Source: Acidomyces sp. 'richmondensis' (taxonomy: Eukaryota; Ascomycota; Dothideomycetes; Mycosphaerellales; Teratosphaeriaceae). From it: a DNA stretch of 64,000 nt. Shown in pieces: positions 32,122 to 42,500 of the stretch (the stretch's first letter is position 1; the number at the start of each line of letters is the position of its first letter). The DNA lies in NCBI GenBank assembly GCA_003545705.1, contig QVLQ01000008.1, positions 186,001-250,000 of the forward strand, written 5' to 3'. A program made the translations under genes and the position numbers. The notes beneath the pieces are model-generated. The model was given only the letters and a program-made list of their open reading frames with translations. It had not been told where the DNA came from and ran no database searches.

Positions 32122-33234
32122 TCACCATATCCTACACAGCGGCTGGCCCCCAATCCTCCTCTCCACACACTCTCGTGCCTCCATTATCCCTCGGTCCGTG
32201 CTCACCACCATGATTTCTCCAATCTGTCTCATCCCCTTCACCTCTCCCGCCTGATTGCCTCGGACCACCATGCCAAGCTCTCGGCTGTTTAGCCATATCC
32301 GCTTCGTTGGCTTCGAAATCAGCTTCGCTTTGCGTAGCACAGGGAGCCCATCCCAATACTTCAGTCCCAGCCATAATCGTCGAGATGCTCGGTTGGCTTG
32401 TGTGACCACACCCTCTTCCTCCAGCTGCAGAGGATCTCGGTACGCTTCGGGCACGATGGTGATGGGCTGTTTCGGGATTTCGAGTCCCATGGCTGACACT
32501 GTGATTCCATCCCGTGCCAAATGTCGGGGCGTAGCAAACCGGTGCTCACCCGCAAAGTGCTGCAATGTGGCTTTGTCGAAGCCCTCTTTCTTCAAGATCG
32601 CCCGTATTCGCTGTTGCACCTGCTCCTCAGAAAGTTGCTCCTCACGGATGATACTCTGACTTTGCCCCATTGACGCGTACATATCGTTCTTCCTCGCTAG
32701 ATCTAGCCGGAAAGTCTCCCGTGCGCGGGCGATCCGCTCTTTCCCCTGACGTGCAATATCCAATTCGATGGGTTGTAGTCCTCTCATTTCCAGTTGCTGC
32801 TCGCTCATGTCCGCACATTCCATCATGAAGTTGATCGCGGCTAGATCCCAGCCATCTCGCTCCAATTGCTCTTTGCTCAACTCCCTCGCCTCGAGCGCGA
32901 ACTGGATCGCATCCTCTTCGTATCCTTCCGTTCGCAGCTGCTCCTCGGTCTTCCGCCCGCTCACCAGATCTGCTAACGCCGCCTCCCCTGATCGCGGATT
33001 TCGATCTCGATGCGGTGCGGCCGTGATGCGATGATTGTCCGCAACGGTGGCAGGAAAGCAGGAAGCGGGCGGCGATTTTCCGGCGAGCTTAACCTGAGAG
33101 AGAAAGCCTTGCTTGTGAAGAAGGAGGGCGATTGAGAGGTGAAGCTTGGTGTAGGGGATCGAGGTCAAGCCGAGACGGGCGAGAGAGGCGTTTTGGAGGT
33201 GCGAGCAGACATGGGCCAGATTGACGAGGGACAT
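32122..33234 (-). CDS. MRPS8: Mitochondrial small-subunit ribosomal protein uS8m with a large internal insertion
   Basis: A single exon of 370 residues. Bacterial S8 is about 130 residues. Here the S8 N-terminal part is residues 1-50 (MSLVNLAHVCSHLQNASLAR, then SIPYTKLHLSIALLLHKQGF) and the C-terminal part is about 285-370 (RRLWLGLKYWDGLPVLRKAK, KPTKRIWLNSRELGMVV and VVSTDRGIMEARECVER, ending LCRIW). About 230 residues are inserted between them. The insertion has three 24-residue repeats with a TEEQL/SKEQL/SEQQL signature at residues 96, 120 and 144, then a Lys/Arg/Glu-rich helix. The protein should bind the central domain of the mitochondrial small-subunit rRNA. Mitochondrial location is inferred from the family; no classic cleavable presequence is obvious. 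It diverges from the Pro/Gln-rich gene. Confidence 0.88.
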   Translation of the reverse strand: MSLVNLAHVCSHLQNASLARLGLTSIPYTKLHLSIALLLHKQGFLSQVKLAGKSPPASCFPATVADNHRITAAPHRDRNPRSGEAALADLVSGRKTEEQLRTEGYEEDAIQFALEARELSKEQLERDGWDLAAINFMMECADMSEQQLEMRGLQPIELDIARQGKERIARARETFRLDLARKNDMYASMGQSQSIIREEQLSEEQVQQRIRAILKKEGFDKATLQHFAGEHRFATPRHLARDGITVSAMGLEIPKQPITIVPEAYRDPLQLEEEGVVTQANRASRRLWLGLKYWDGLPVLRKAKLISKPTKRIWLNSRELGMVVRGNQAGEVKGMRQIGEIMVVSTDRGIMEARECVERRIGGQPLCRIW

Positions 33235-33717
33235 GTTGTGGATGGCAAGACTGGAGGCTGGCGAGGCGACAAATCAGGTATATTCCCACTCAACCTGAAA
33301 TGAGCACACACGTTACCTCCACATGAATCTGGAGCGAGCGAAGGAGTTGTCAGTGATGAACATGGCACATTGACGGACACTCAATAATCTTCTCATTGTT
33401 GCAGGCCGCGGAAATGCTCGCCTGACTTTCCTCTTTCAGCAACTACATCCGCAACGCTCATTGGTTCGTCGTAACCGCCCATCGACAAGAGCTTCCATGC
33501 GTCTGACACCACATACCAGGCTGAGCGCCAAACTAGCCCTCCATTTTGCTCCTGTGCACTGTCCATGCACACGGTGTATAAAATCTGATCTAGCTGCTCC
33601 CCCGACGCCATCGCAATCGTCTGTAGGCTTGATTCATCGGATTTTTTTCGTGGCGCATGAGACGATCGGGTCGTGACGCGAAACTCCAACTGTGATCGTA
33701 GGTGTGCAGGGTTGAAT
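33235..33717. promoter_or_regulatory. Divergent promoter region, uS8m / Pro-Gln-rich gene
   Basis: About 480 bases between two divergent starts. A minus-strand frame from about 33611 down to 33393 (72 codons from an ATG, beginning MASGEQLDQILYTVC) lies upstream of uS8m on the same strand; it could be an upstream ORF but shows no known motif. Confidence 0.4.
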
Positions 33718-35470
33718 ATGCCTCCGGCACCAGGTGATCACCTATTGACCACGCTGTAAGATCTATCCCGTGTCTAGGAGCGGATGGATGCTCACTGGGC
33801 ATATTCCCCAGCTTCGCCGACGTGCACTACTACTTCTCCGACCCATCGTCCAAGCCCCCGCATCATCGCTTTGCTCGGGGCAGCTATCTGTACCTCTATC
33901 ACAGTCCCGACAGCCAGCAGGCCAAGCTCGAGATCGCCAATCATGCCGGCACGCCTGATCAAGATGCTTTCTCCGGCTGTCTCCAGGAAGCTGAGATGTA
34001 CTTTTCGCACAAGCAGCCTATCTTGTTCACCTTCAAAGTCAACTCGACGGTGAAGGATCAAGGCCAATGGCATTTGCCGGGATATGACGTCCGAAACGAG
34101 CAGAAGTATCTGCAAAAGCTTCACACCCTGGATGTATGCAAACTTGCGGTTACGATACCGCGTCTGAGACATGTCCAGAGGCTGATAACTGACCCTGTTA
34201 GGTCTACCTGTGGACGGAAAAGGATGCAGCAGCCTTTTTGGGTCATTTGAAAGGTACAATGCCGACCAGCAAATTGCAGATCAAGGATGCGCCCGCCCTG
34301 CCAGCAGAGCATCGAGACTGTATGAGTCCCGTGGTTCAGAAGCTGGAGAAGACGGCTATCAGTCCACAGTTCACTCCTAGGGCCGAGAGTATAGCATCTC
34401 AGCAGAGCATGCCTGGGCCGCCCACACCAGCCACATCTGGTGCTGAGACAAGCTCCCCAAGCAGTCCCGGGCAAGCTGCGCCTGGAGCCATGGCTTATAA
34501 TCCTGCGGCTCCTGCTGCCCCAGAGCCGCATGTGCATCGGGAGAAGACCCCTCCGCCACCAGATGCCAGCCAAGGGACCGGTCTGGCAGACACTGCAAAA
34601 TATGATGCTGTCCCGCAGTATGCTACCGTTCCACACGCCTACCAGAATTCAAACCAGCCAACACCGCAATATGCGTATTTCCCGGGTGCGCCCCATCAAC
34701 CCACGCCTCCAGGTGTCCAAGACCCACCGTCACAAAACACCCCTCCCCATCACATATATTCTGGCAGTATGCCACCTCCACATGGTGGACCATCTCCCGC
34801 ATACCAACAGCATCAACAAGTCCCAACCTTTACGCCTCCACCAATGACCCAAAACTCCCAACCCACGTCTCCACCAGTTCAACAACAATATTTCCACTCC
34901 CACACCTCTTTCACTGGACCGCCCACAACCCAATATGCCTCATATCCTACCCAAACCCGCGCCCCAAGCTTCGGCCCCAACGCTGTGGCGTCTCCGGGCA
35001 TGCCGCAGCAATCGTATGGTTATGGACAGCAACCTCCTACCCCGTCTGCCCCACCCGCTTATGGGATTCACACGCCGCTGCAGTCACCAGGCGTCCCTCC
35101 ACCCCCTCCTGGCCCGCCGCCACCACAGCAAGCATATCAAGTACAAACACACGTCCAGTCCCAAGTCACCCAACAATTCGGCTACAGCAATTACGATTAC
35201 AAGTCGACACAAGAATCCCAAGCGCACGTGCTGAACCAATACGGCGGCTACACGGGCGACATTCACACGCAGCTTTATCGGCCTACAGCTGAAGAAGAGG
35301 CTTTCCATCATGCGTCCCATGGTGGAGGTCATGGCAGCAAAGGGCATGGGGCGGGTCACGGCCCGGCGCCGCAGCAGCATCCAGAGAAAAAAGGCATGAT
35401 GGAAAATCAGATTGATAAATACGAGAAAAAGATGAGTGGGTTTTTGAGAAAGTTTGATAAACTCATCTAG
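33718..35470 (+). CDS. Hypothetical protein: conserved-looking N-domain, Pro/Gln-rich middle, coiled C-terminus
   Basis: Exons 33718-33755, 33812-34133 and 34202-35470 join in frame to 542 residues; introns are 56 and 68 nt with GTAAGA and GTATGC donors. The first about 135 residues look folded (FADVHYYFSDPSSKPPHHRF, GSYLYLYHSPDSQQAKLEI, TFKVNSTVKDQGQWHLPGYD, VYLWTEKDAAAFLGHLK). The next 350 are rich in Pro, Gln, Ser and Tyr with HHIYSGSMPPPHGGPSPAY-type sequence and are probably disordered. The end has a His/Gly-rich block (HASHGGGHGSKGHGAGHG) and a charged helix (QIDKYEKKMSGFLRKFDKL). I do not recognise the family; Pro/Gln-rich tails of this kind occur in RNA-binding and cortical proteins, but no RRM or other RNA motif is visible. 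Confidence 0.78.
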
Positions 35471-36149
35471 GATTTCTAGCGCAACTTTTTGTAACTACGA
35501 GCAATTTTTATCGTCGCATTTTGCAGTGCGGCATGTTCCCCCTTTGATAAAATTTTCAATTAATTTTCTTATATTAACAATTGTGAGGATGCTATACCGA
35601 AGGTTGTATTAAAGTAGATAAGCGCTGCGTTAGACCGAGGATGTCTCAGCAGTGTCGTGACTCTCCCATACGCGATCTATATCGCAAATTATAATATTGC
35701 AATCCAAAATATCGATAAAATAAAGGGCTGCTGCTTCACCACGATCTGAATGTGTTTTCTTCGAATATCGATCACTATCTTGTCGTCCAAAAGATAAGCG
35801 TGAAGGCCAACAAGAAATTCGCCGGTCTTGTATTATGATATCCTGTCATCCTGTCATCCTGACGATTTATATTGGACATGTGTCGGCCTCATTTGTCGTA
35901 TATATCTTTTCAATTGCTCAGCCACAGGCTCCAGCAATGGTTCATTCCTGCTGAATTGTCGTTTTCTCCATAGCGGCCAAGTTTCTCATCGTGAAGATAC
36001 CAGGATAGTTGTTGAATGCCGAAAACTCTCTCTCCTGTCTCAATTAGTCATTTTTCAACTGCTCACACGCGTGATAAGGTGCCATAGCTTCGCGAATACG
36101 GATATAGAGGGCGAGATGAATATTTTAAAAAATTTTATTTTCGAGCCAG
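35471..36149. other. AT-rich intergenic region
   Basis: About 680 AT-rich bases after the Pro/Gln-rich gene. The frame at 35828-36184 is AT-rich and without motifs. Nothing else is seen. Confidence 0.45.
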
Positions 36150-36620
36150 TCACGCATGATCGTTTGGGACATAGTTCACTTTGACGCCCCAAGATAACAA
36201 GGCGCGGTTGGCGAAAATGAACCATTCCATTTGAAAAATTCTTTTGGCTTCCATTGCGGCAGTAGTGATCTGACCAGCGATTATGTTATTTCCTGAAGAA
36301 GAGTCGCCCGGGCTCATGAGGGCGTTGGCACTGTCCGCCCTAAGCGCATGTAAAGGATCTCCCGTACGAAAGACGTCCAAAAATTTGTCGGGAGACTGGT
36401 TTGGATTCTACTCAAGCAATGTGTGGACAGTTGGCAGCGCTTGAAACGCCTAATACGTACCTAGATCATTCCGAAGCTCTTTGGTGAGATGACATGCTGC
36501 TTGGATATAGTTCGAAGGATTTCCATATACAGTGGCTGTTTTGCGGTGATGGACTAGCTGAGCTAGACCGATGGCCCGACGGCTGTATTGTCGTCACGAC
36601 AGAAATGTTCTTTGCAGCAT
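36150..36620 (-). pseudogene. Decayed gene of unknown family with three in-frame stops
   Basis: From an ATG at 36620 a single frame runs 156 codons to a TAA-type end at 36150 and reads like protein throughout except for TGA at 36596-36594, TAG at 36452-36450 and TAG at 36410-36408. Segments include RRAIGLAQLVHHRKTATVYG, NYIQAACHLTKELRNDLGTY, AFQALPTVHTLLE, SPDKFLDVFRTGDPLHALR, and ITTAAMEAKRIFQMEWFIFA. All three stops are one C-to-T change from a sense codon (CGA or CAG). No GT-AG intron in the right phase removes them. The family is not recognised. It lies directly beside the hAT-like element. Confidence 0.55.
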
Positions 36621-36665
36621 TGGTTCTACTTAAACCGTTGTTTTAGTTTGTTTACGCCTCTCAAT

Positions 36666-37300
36666 CAGGCTGGTCGGCGAACAAACAAACGGCGAACGAG
36701 GTCCTGTTCGTTTGTTCGTTCGGTTCGCCTTATAAGAGTGTTCGTTTGTTTTGTTCGCTTGTTCGTAACTGCCTCATTGAGTATCCATTGCTGTTAGCGT
36801 ATTGGTAGCTCTGTTGCTCGCAGCACGTCCGCAGTGCTCTCATTATCCACTAGATCCTGCTAATACCAAGCTTTTTAATCACTGATAGGCCAGCGTTTGT
36901 CATTCCGGACGTGGCCTGCCTTGCTGAAGATCCCTTATTCAGTACCGCTAATTGGCGGTTTGGCGGTACGGCGAGAAGGAAAGCAAGATGTTTACGGACG
37001 CCAGTTTCAGTGGCTTCGAGCACTCATTATTGATTGGCTGGATCACCGCGGAGAGCAACGGAAGGGCGGAAAGCGTCGGCCCCGCACGTCTCTGATTCGC
37101 TGACTTATTAGGGTTGGGGTTGGGGTAAGTCTGGAGAAAATGGCAATAGCGATATATTCATTAGACGACGACGTTCGCGAACAGACGAACAAACATGGAA
37201 GATTGTGCTTTTGTTTACGAGATATAGCCTATCCGTTCGTTTGTTCCTTTGCCGGCAAACGACGCGAACACGTTCGTATGTTCGTTGGTTGACCCGCCTG
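36666..37300. mobile_element. hAT-like non-autonomous element (MITE)
   Basis: The 635-bp segment starts with CAGGCTGGTC (36666) and its right end read in reverse complement is CAGGCGGGTC; about 20 of the first 26 bases match. It is flanked by a near-perfect 8-bp duplication, CTCTCAAT (36658-36665) and GTCTCAAT (37301-37308), fitting the nTnnnnAn target site of hAT transposons, whose ends typically begin CAGG or CAGN. The interior has many TTCGTTTGTTCG-like motifs in both orientations near both ends, and no transposase frame. It must have moved using an enzyme encoded elsewhere. The one mismatch in the duplication suggests the insertion is not recent. Confidence 0.72.
37108..37129 (+). repeat. 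Telomere-like G-rich repeat inside the hAT-like element
   Basis: TTAGGG followed by two TTGGGG units. It resembles degenerate TTAGGG telomere repeats but is only three units long, so chance is possible. Confidence 0.5.
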
Positions 37301-37906
37301 GTCTCAATTTCTGGTACTCTTTTCAGCAAGCCATTTTAGGTGAGTCATACACACTATCTATGGGTATTTAATCGAGCTTCCTTGAAATGTCAACTTGTAA
37401 AAGCGCATCGTCGACGGTTTACAAGTCTCCATTGGCACCAGCAGTAGTTTACATGATTCAGCTCCTTTGATATAGGATTTGGATCCTCGTTTCCATATTT
37501 AGTATAGCGCCAGCGGCTCGCATGCCTTTCCGCTCGAAAGCTTGTTTCCTGCACATGAGCTTTGCGCATATGATTGGTCCAGCTGTGGGGTGTCACAATA
37601 TTCCGAGCGAAGCAGATACGCAGACTAAGCGCTCATGCACATGCAACGTTGTCAGCCATGAACCTCTCCAGGCGTAGAAGAAGGCCTCGCCGGTCTCCCC
37701 TATGCCTTATCTCCCTCTCTCCACCTGGCCCGAGAGGCGTGGACAGAGCGAACGACGATAAGACGAGCCTCAAAGGTGCAACTGGCAGGTCCAGCGGTAC
37801 GATAAGAGGGTAGAACAGAGAAGCAACAAGATCGCAATACGAGCACAAAATACCAGCAAGCAAAGGCACAACAGGCGCTCGTTCACAGGCTTCAACTGTG
37901 GGCACG
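37301..37906. other. Intergenic region upstream of the membrane protein
   Basis: About 600 bases after the hAT-like element, presumably holding the promoter and leader of the next gene. No gene is seen. Confidence 0.45.
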
Positions 37907-38883
37907 ATGAAGTTCCCCATGCTTGCCCACCGGTGGCGCCTACCAAAGGTTTTCGTTGCACTCCTTCTGACCGAGCTGCCTCTGACTGTCGTGTGCCTGC
38001 TCTTGTTCGGGATTGCGCAAGGAGACACTTATCAAACAAAGCTGTGGGAGAATGGGTACGTCAAGGGATTCAATAGCTCACCGAACGAGGCCGCTGTGCC
38101 GTTAATTTGGAGTTCATAGTAAGCTAGATCTGTCCTCCCTAAGCATTGTCGTATCCTGACATTAGGACAGCATGTTGGACTACAACGTCGTCGTTTCAGT
38201 GTTCTCCATGTTTCTGCTGCTGGTCAAGAGTGTCATGTATATTCTGCACATCTGGATTCCACTTTTGAGTGCCATTGTCTCGGGATTGGAGGTGGCACTG
38301 TATTCAACGAGCCTTAGCAATCAATCGGCACCAGATATGAGCGATCCTCAGCAGCCCAATCCGGGCCTGGCGTGGTATTTAAGCAAAGGATGCAGTTACG
38401 CCACAGAAGGCAATTATTCGTACTGCATGCAGGCTCGAGCAGCATATGGCACCACCTGTGTCATGGTGTAGGTTTTGCGATGAAAGCATCCTCACAAATG
38501 CTTTATGGCTGATTAATGTGAATAGCGCTCTATTTTCGGTTTATTTTTTGGTGTCGATTCACTCTTGTTGGATCACCAAAGAGGAGAAGACCGAAAGATT
38601 GGAGGAAAGGGAGTTCGACCTCGAGATGAAGAGATTACAAGCCTCATCCGCCGCCGAGGATGAGATGACGCGGCAAGAGAAATGGGAGACGAATCGGCAG
38701 ATTTTCATGAACTTGCCTAAGACGCCCACTACCGCTGGGTTCGGGCTGAGGAGTCCCATGACTCCAAGGACGGTTGCTTTCACCCAGCTGAATGGTGGCC
38801 CAGCTCCCAAGACGCCCGTCGTAAGCGTTACACCGAAGGGTCCGACCGGTGGATTAAAATTCAGGGAGCAATACGGCGATTAG
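37907..38883 (+). CDS. Fungal four-helix membrane protein of unknown function
   Basis: Exons 37907-38118, 38171-38467 and 38526-38883 give 288 residues. Four hydrophobic helices are visible: LPKVFVALLLTELPLTVVCL (about 12-35), VVVSVFSMFLLLVKSVMYIL (about 78-98), IPLLSAIVSGLEVALYSTSL (about 102-122) and ALFSVYFLVSIHSCW (about 170-185). The lumenal/extracellular loop between helices 3 and 4 has paired Cys (GCSYATEGNYSYC). The tail is cytosolic-type: a Glu/Arg helix (KEEKTERLEEREFDLEMKRL) then repeated TP sites (LPKTPTTAGFG, SPMTPRT, PKTPVVS), suitable for proline-directed phosphorylation. The layout resembles other fungal tetraspan proteins (Sur7/Pun1/MARVEL-like), without a firm match. In the second intron the donor is GTAGGT at 38468; the nearer GTGTAG gives the wrong phase. 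Confidence 0.8.
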
Positions 38884-39505
38884 ATGGTAAATGAATTGGT
38901 TTTTGCTATCAGAGGGAAAAGAACACGAATGGATGGTAGCGTGGAGCCAGGCGATTCATGATGCGATTTGGTCAGCTCTGTAATATTAAATGGAAGACCG
39001 CTGTTTACTTCACTTGTTCTCGATATTACAGTTGCTGCTTGAATCTCACGGTCATGACTGTTGCAGTTGAGAGTGCCCTGCGTTTTGAGTGAGAAAATAC
39101 GTGAATTCATGTGCCCGTGCCTTCGCGGTGACGGAAGTGGGGCAACTTTGGAGAGTTTTTGATGCCCGATGAAATTTGGCGGGCACGAGATACATCTTTC
39201 GAACTTCTATCACTCGATCGGCGCCTTCCTCGAGCAAAGTTGCTCGACGACGACGCTGTTTCAGATCATAATCCTTTCCATAGTCCTTCGAGAACATTAG
39301 ACATCTCCAACTCATATTTCAACCTACTTTTGGAAGCCGATACTCCCCCTGTTGACTCACCGCTCACACGAGAACTCGAACTACAAGTCCAAGAGCACGA
39401 GGTATGGTACAATAGGCACATCAAGAAAGCGCAGCATGTGCGCATGCTGCGTGACGAAGATATTGAACAACGGGTACACTTCCAACGTTTCCGAAGAGCT
39501 GCAGA
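38884..39505. other. Leader/promoter region of exportin-T with an overlapping upstream ORF
   Basis: About 620 bases. From an ATG at 39162 a plus-strand frame of about 192 codons runs to 39740, in a different frame from exportin-T and overlapping its first 235 bases. Its first about 110 codons look protein-like (RARDTSFELLSLDRRLPRAK, SYFNLLLEADTPPVDSPLTR, WYNRHIKKAQHVRMLRDEDI), while the overlapping part looks like a shadow. It may be a separate small gene, an exon, or an upstream ORF. Confidence 0.4.
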
Positions 39506-42500
39506 ATGGACAGCCAGATTGAACGTGCCATCGAACTCGGTTTCGATCCACGGACCGACCAGACTCTCAAGTCTCAGGCTTATGACTTTCTCACACGCTT
39601 ACGCGAAGATCCAACCGCATGGCACGCATGCCTCACCCTCTTCACGCGAACACCCGCTCCGTCCGAGGTGGTCCGAGTTTTTTGCCTGGACATTGTCAAC
39701 AATGCCGTGCAGACACAGCTTTTGGATCAACCGAGCCTGATCTACGTGAAAGAGAGCCTGTTAGGCTATGTGAAACGGTGGTATGCGCCGGAATCGACTA
39801 GCGTCGACAGCAATACTATACAGAACAAGCTTACGCAGACGTTGACCTACCTGTTCACATCATTATACGCATCGGAGTGGATTACCTTTTTTGACGATTT
39901 CAGAGCGCTAGCAGGAGATGGAGGCGCTCTTGGAAGCTCCAACCCGGCGGCTACTATAATATACATGCGGATAATTGGGTCGATTCATGATGAGATTGCT
40001 GACGTAATGATATCACGGAATCCAGAAGAGCAGAGGAAAAGCACTGATCTGAAGGATTTAATCAGAGCAAGAGATGTGGGAAAGATTGCAGCCACATGGC
40101 GGGAGATACTGTCGAGATGGCGCCAGGTCGATCTTGCTATCACGGAGATGTGTTTAAAATCTATTGCCAAGTGGGTTGGCTGGATCGACATCAATATTGT
40201 ACTGGACAGCACAGTGCAAAGTGCCTTGCTTGAGTTGGCTGGACAGCAAGGCAATTTTTCTGCCGACAGCAAAGAGGCAAAAGCGCGTGATGCCGCCATC
40301 GACACGTTTACCGAGACCGTAGGCAAAAAAATGCCACCAGCGGACAAAGTCGAGCTGATTCGATACCTGAACATTGACTCTATAGTACGCCAGCTCGTAG
40401 CTAGCCCAGCTCTTTCTCAAATGAGAAACACATCTGAATATGATACGGATCTGGCTGAAACGGTAGCGAAGCTCGTCAACAATGTGATGTTCGATATAGT
40501 CAAAGTGCTGGATACAGATGATGTGGATGCTGAAACGAAGGCAAAAGCAGAGGACCTGATGCAAATCTTCATTCCTCATTTACTGCGCTTCTTTTCTGAC
40601 GAGTATGACGAAATATGCTCCGCTGTCATCCCCTCGATGACCGACCTTCTAGCGATGTTAAGGAAGAATGTAAAATCTAAAGGCGCTGCACCATCCCAGT
40701 ATTCTGGAATGCTTCAACCGATCCTAGATGCGATTATCGTCAAGATGAAATATGATGAGACAGCTACGTGGGGTGATGATGAAGAGGAAACCGACGAAGC
40801 GGAATTTCAAGAGCTGAGGAAACGGCTATACGTTTTGCAACAGACGGTTGCAGCCATCAACGAACAACTATACATAGATACGTTGACTCGAGTCGTTGCA
40901 GACACTTTTACTAGCCTAAATTCGACCGAAAAGCCAAATTGGCGAGATCTGGATTTGGCAATGCATGAAATGTACTTGTTTGGCGAGCTTGCCGTCAAGA
41001 ATGGAGGTTTGTACGCCAAGAGTGTACCATCATCGATCGCCTCTCAGCGATTACTTGAGATGATGGGTGAGATGGTTAGGTCTGGTCTTTCAACACATCC
41101 GCACCCCGCTGTGCAACTCCAATATATGGAGATCTGTGTCCGGTACGTGCAATTCTTCGAACACAATCCGGAAACAATCCCGAAAGTGTTGGAAAGCTTC
41201 GTCACCTTTGCACATGGCGAAAATGGGAGAATCAGACTGCGATCGTGGTATCTTTTTAATCGCTTTGTGCGCCATCTTCGTGCACTGCTTGGTAATGTAG
41301 CGCAGACCGTCGTTCAAGCAATCGGAGACCTACTCACCATCAAGGCTGAGCTACCTGAGGATAAAGACGATGAAGAGGTCTCTTCCGAAGACAACGTTCA
41401 GTCCGTTGATGCCACTTTTACAAGTCAGCTCTCATTGTTCGAGGCTGTTGGCACTATTGCGTCAACCTCCGCCGTGGCAGTGGAAACGAAAGTGGCGATT
41501 GCAAAGTCGGTCATTGATCCGCTGTCAGCCGATCTACACCAGCATTTACCCGCTGCCCGTAATGGGGATTTTAGGGCAATCTTGCAAGTACACCATATCA
41601 TCATGGCTTTTGGTAGCATAGCGAGTGGCTTCTCGGATTGGACCCCTGGTCTCAAGTCTGGCGGACCACCACCAAGTGAAGTATCTGGTGAGTTCCTGGG
41701 TGCCAGCGAAGCGACTCTGGTCGCTTTGGAAGCCCTAAAGCAGTCATCTGAAATTCGAACCGCTGCTCGACATGCCTTTTCGCGATACCTCGGCGTAATA
41801 GGTGCTCAAGTGCTTCCCGAACTACCCAGATGGATAGATGGCCTGCTGTCCTCGGCATCGTCGAACGACGAAATGGCTATGTTTCTGCGCACACTCGGCC
41901 AAGTCGTGTACGGATTTAAGACAGAGATCTTTGATATCCTCGATCATCTACTGTCTCCACTTCTCCAAAGAGTCTTCGCCGGTCTCTCCCAGCCAACGAC
42001 GGGAACAGATGATGAAATTCAGCTCAAAGAGCTCAAGCAGCAATATCTCAACTTCATCCTCATCATTCTGAATAACGACCTTGCATCAGTCCTGGTCAGC
42101 CCTACGAATCAGGGAAATTTCGATTCGTTCCTCAGCTCCTTGACCCGGTACTCCTGTGATCCGTCTGATCCTCAGTCGGCACGTCTATCATTTTCTGCCC
42201 TGTCCAAAATGACAAGCATTTGGGGCGGACCGGACGTAAGCATCGGAGGCGCCGAAACCCCCTCCCCAATCCTCCCTGGCTTCGATGGATTTGTATTGGC
42301 GCAATTTGCGCCTTTACCGTGGACGTTGATCTCCGCTCCCGGGTTCAACGCGAGCGACGCGCAGATGCGGAGTGCATTACAAGAAGCCGCTTCCTTGCAA
42401 TGGACCATCATGCGCAAAACGGGCATGGCATACGGGGATCAGCTTCAAAGTGAGTTGCGGAATCTTGGTGCTGGCGATGAGAGCATTGCATCATATTTGG

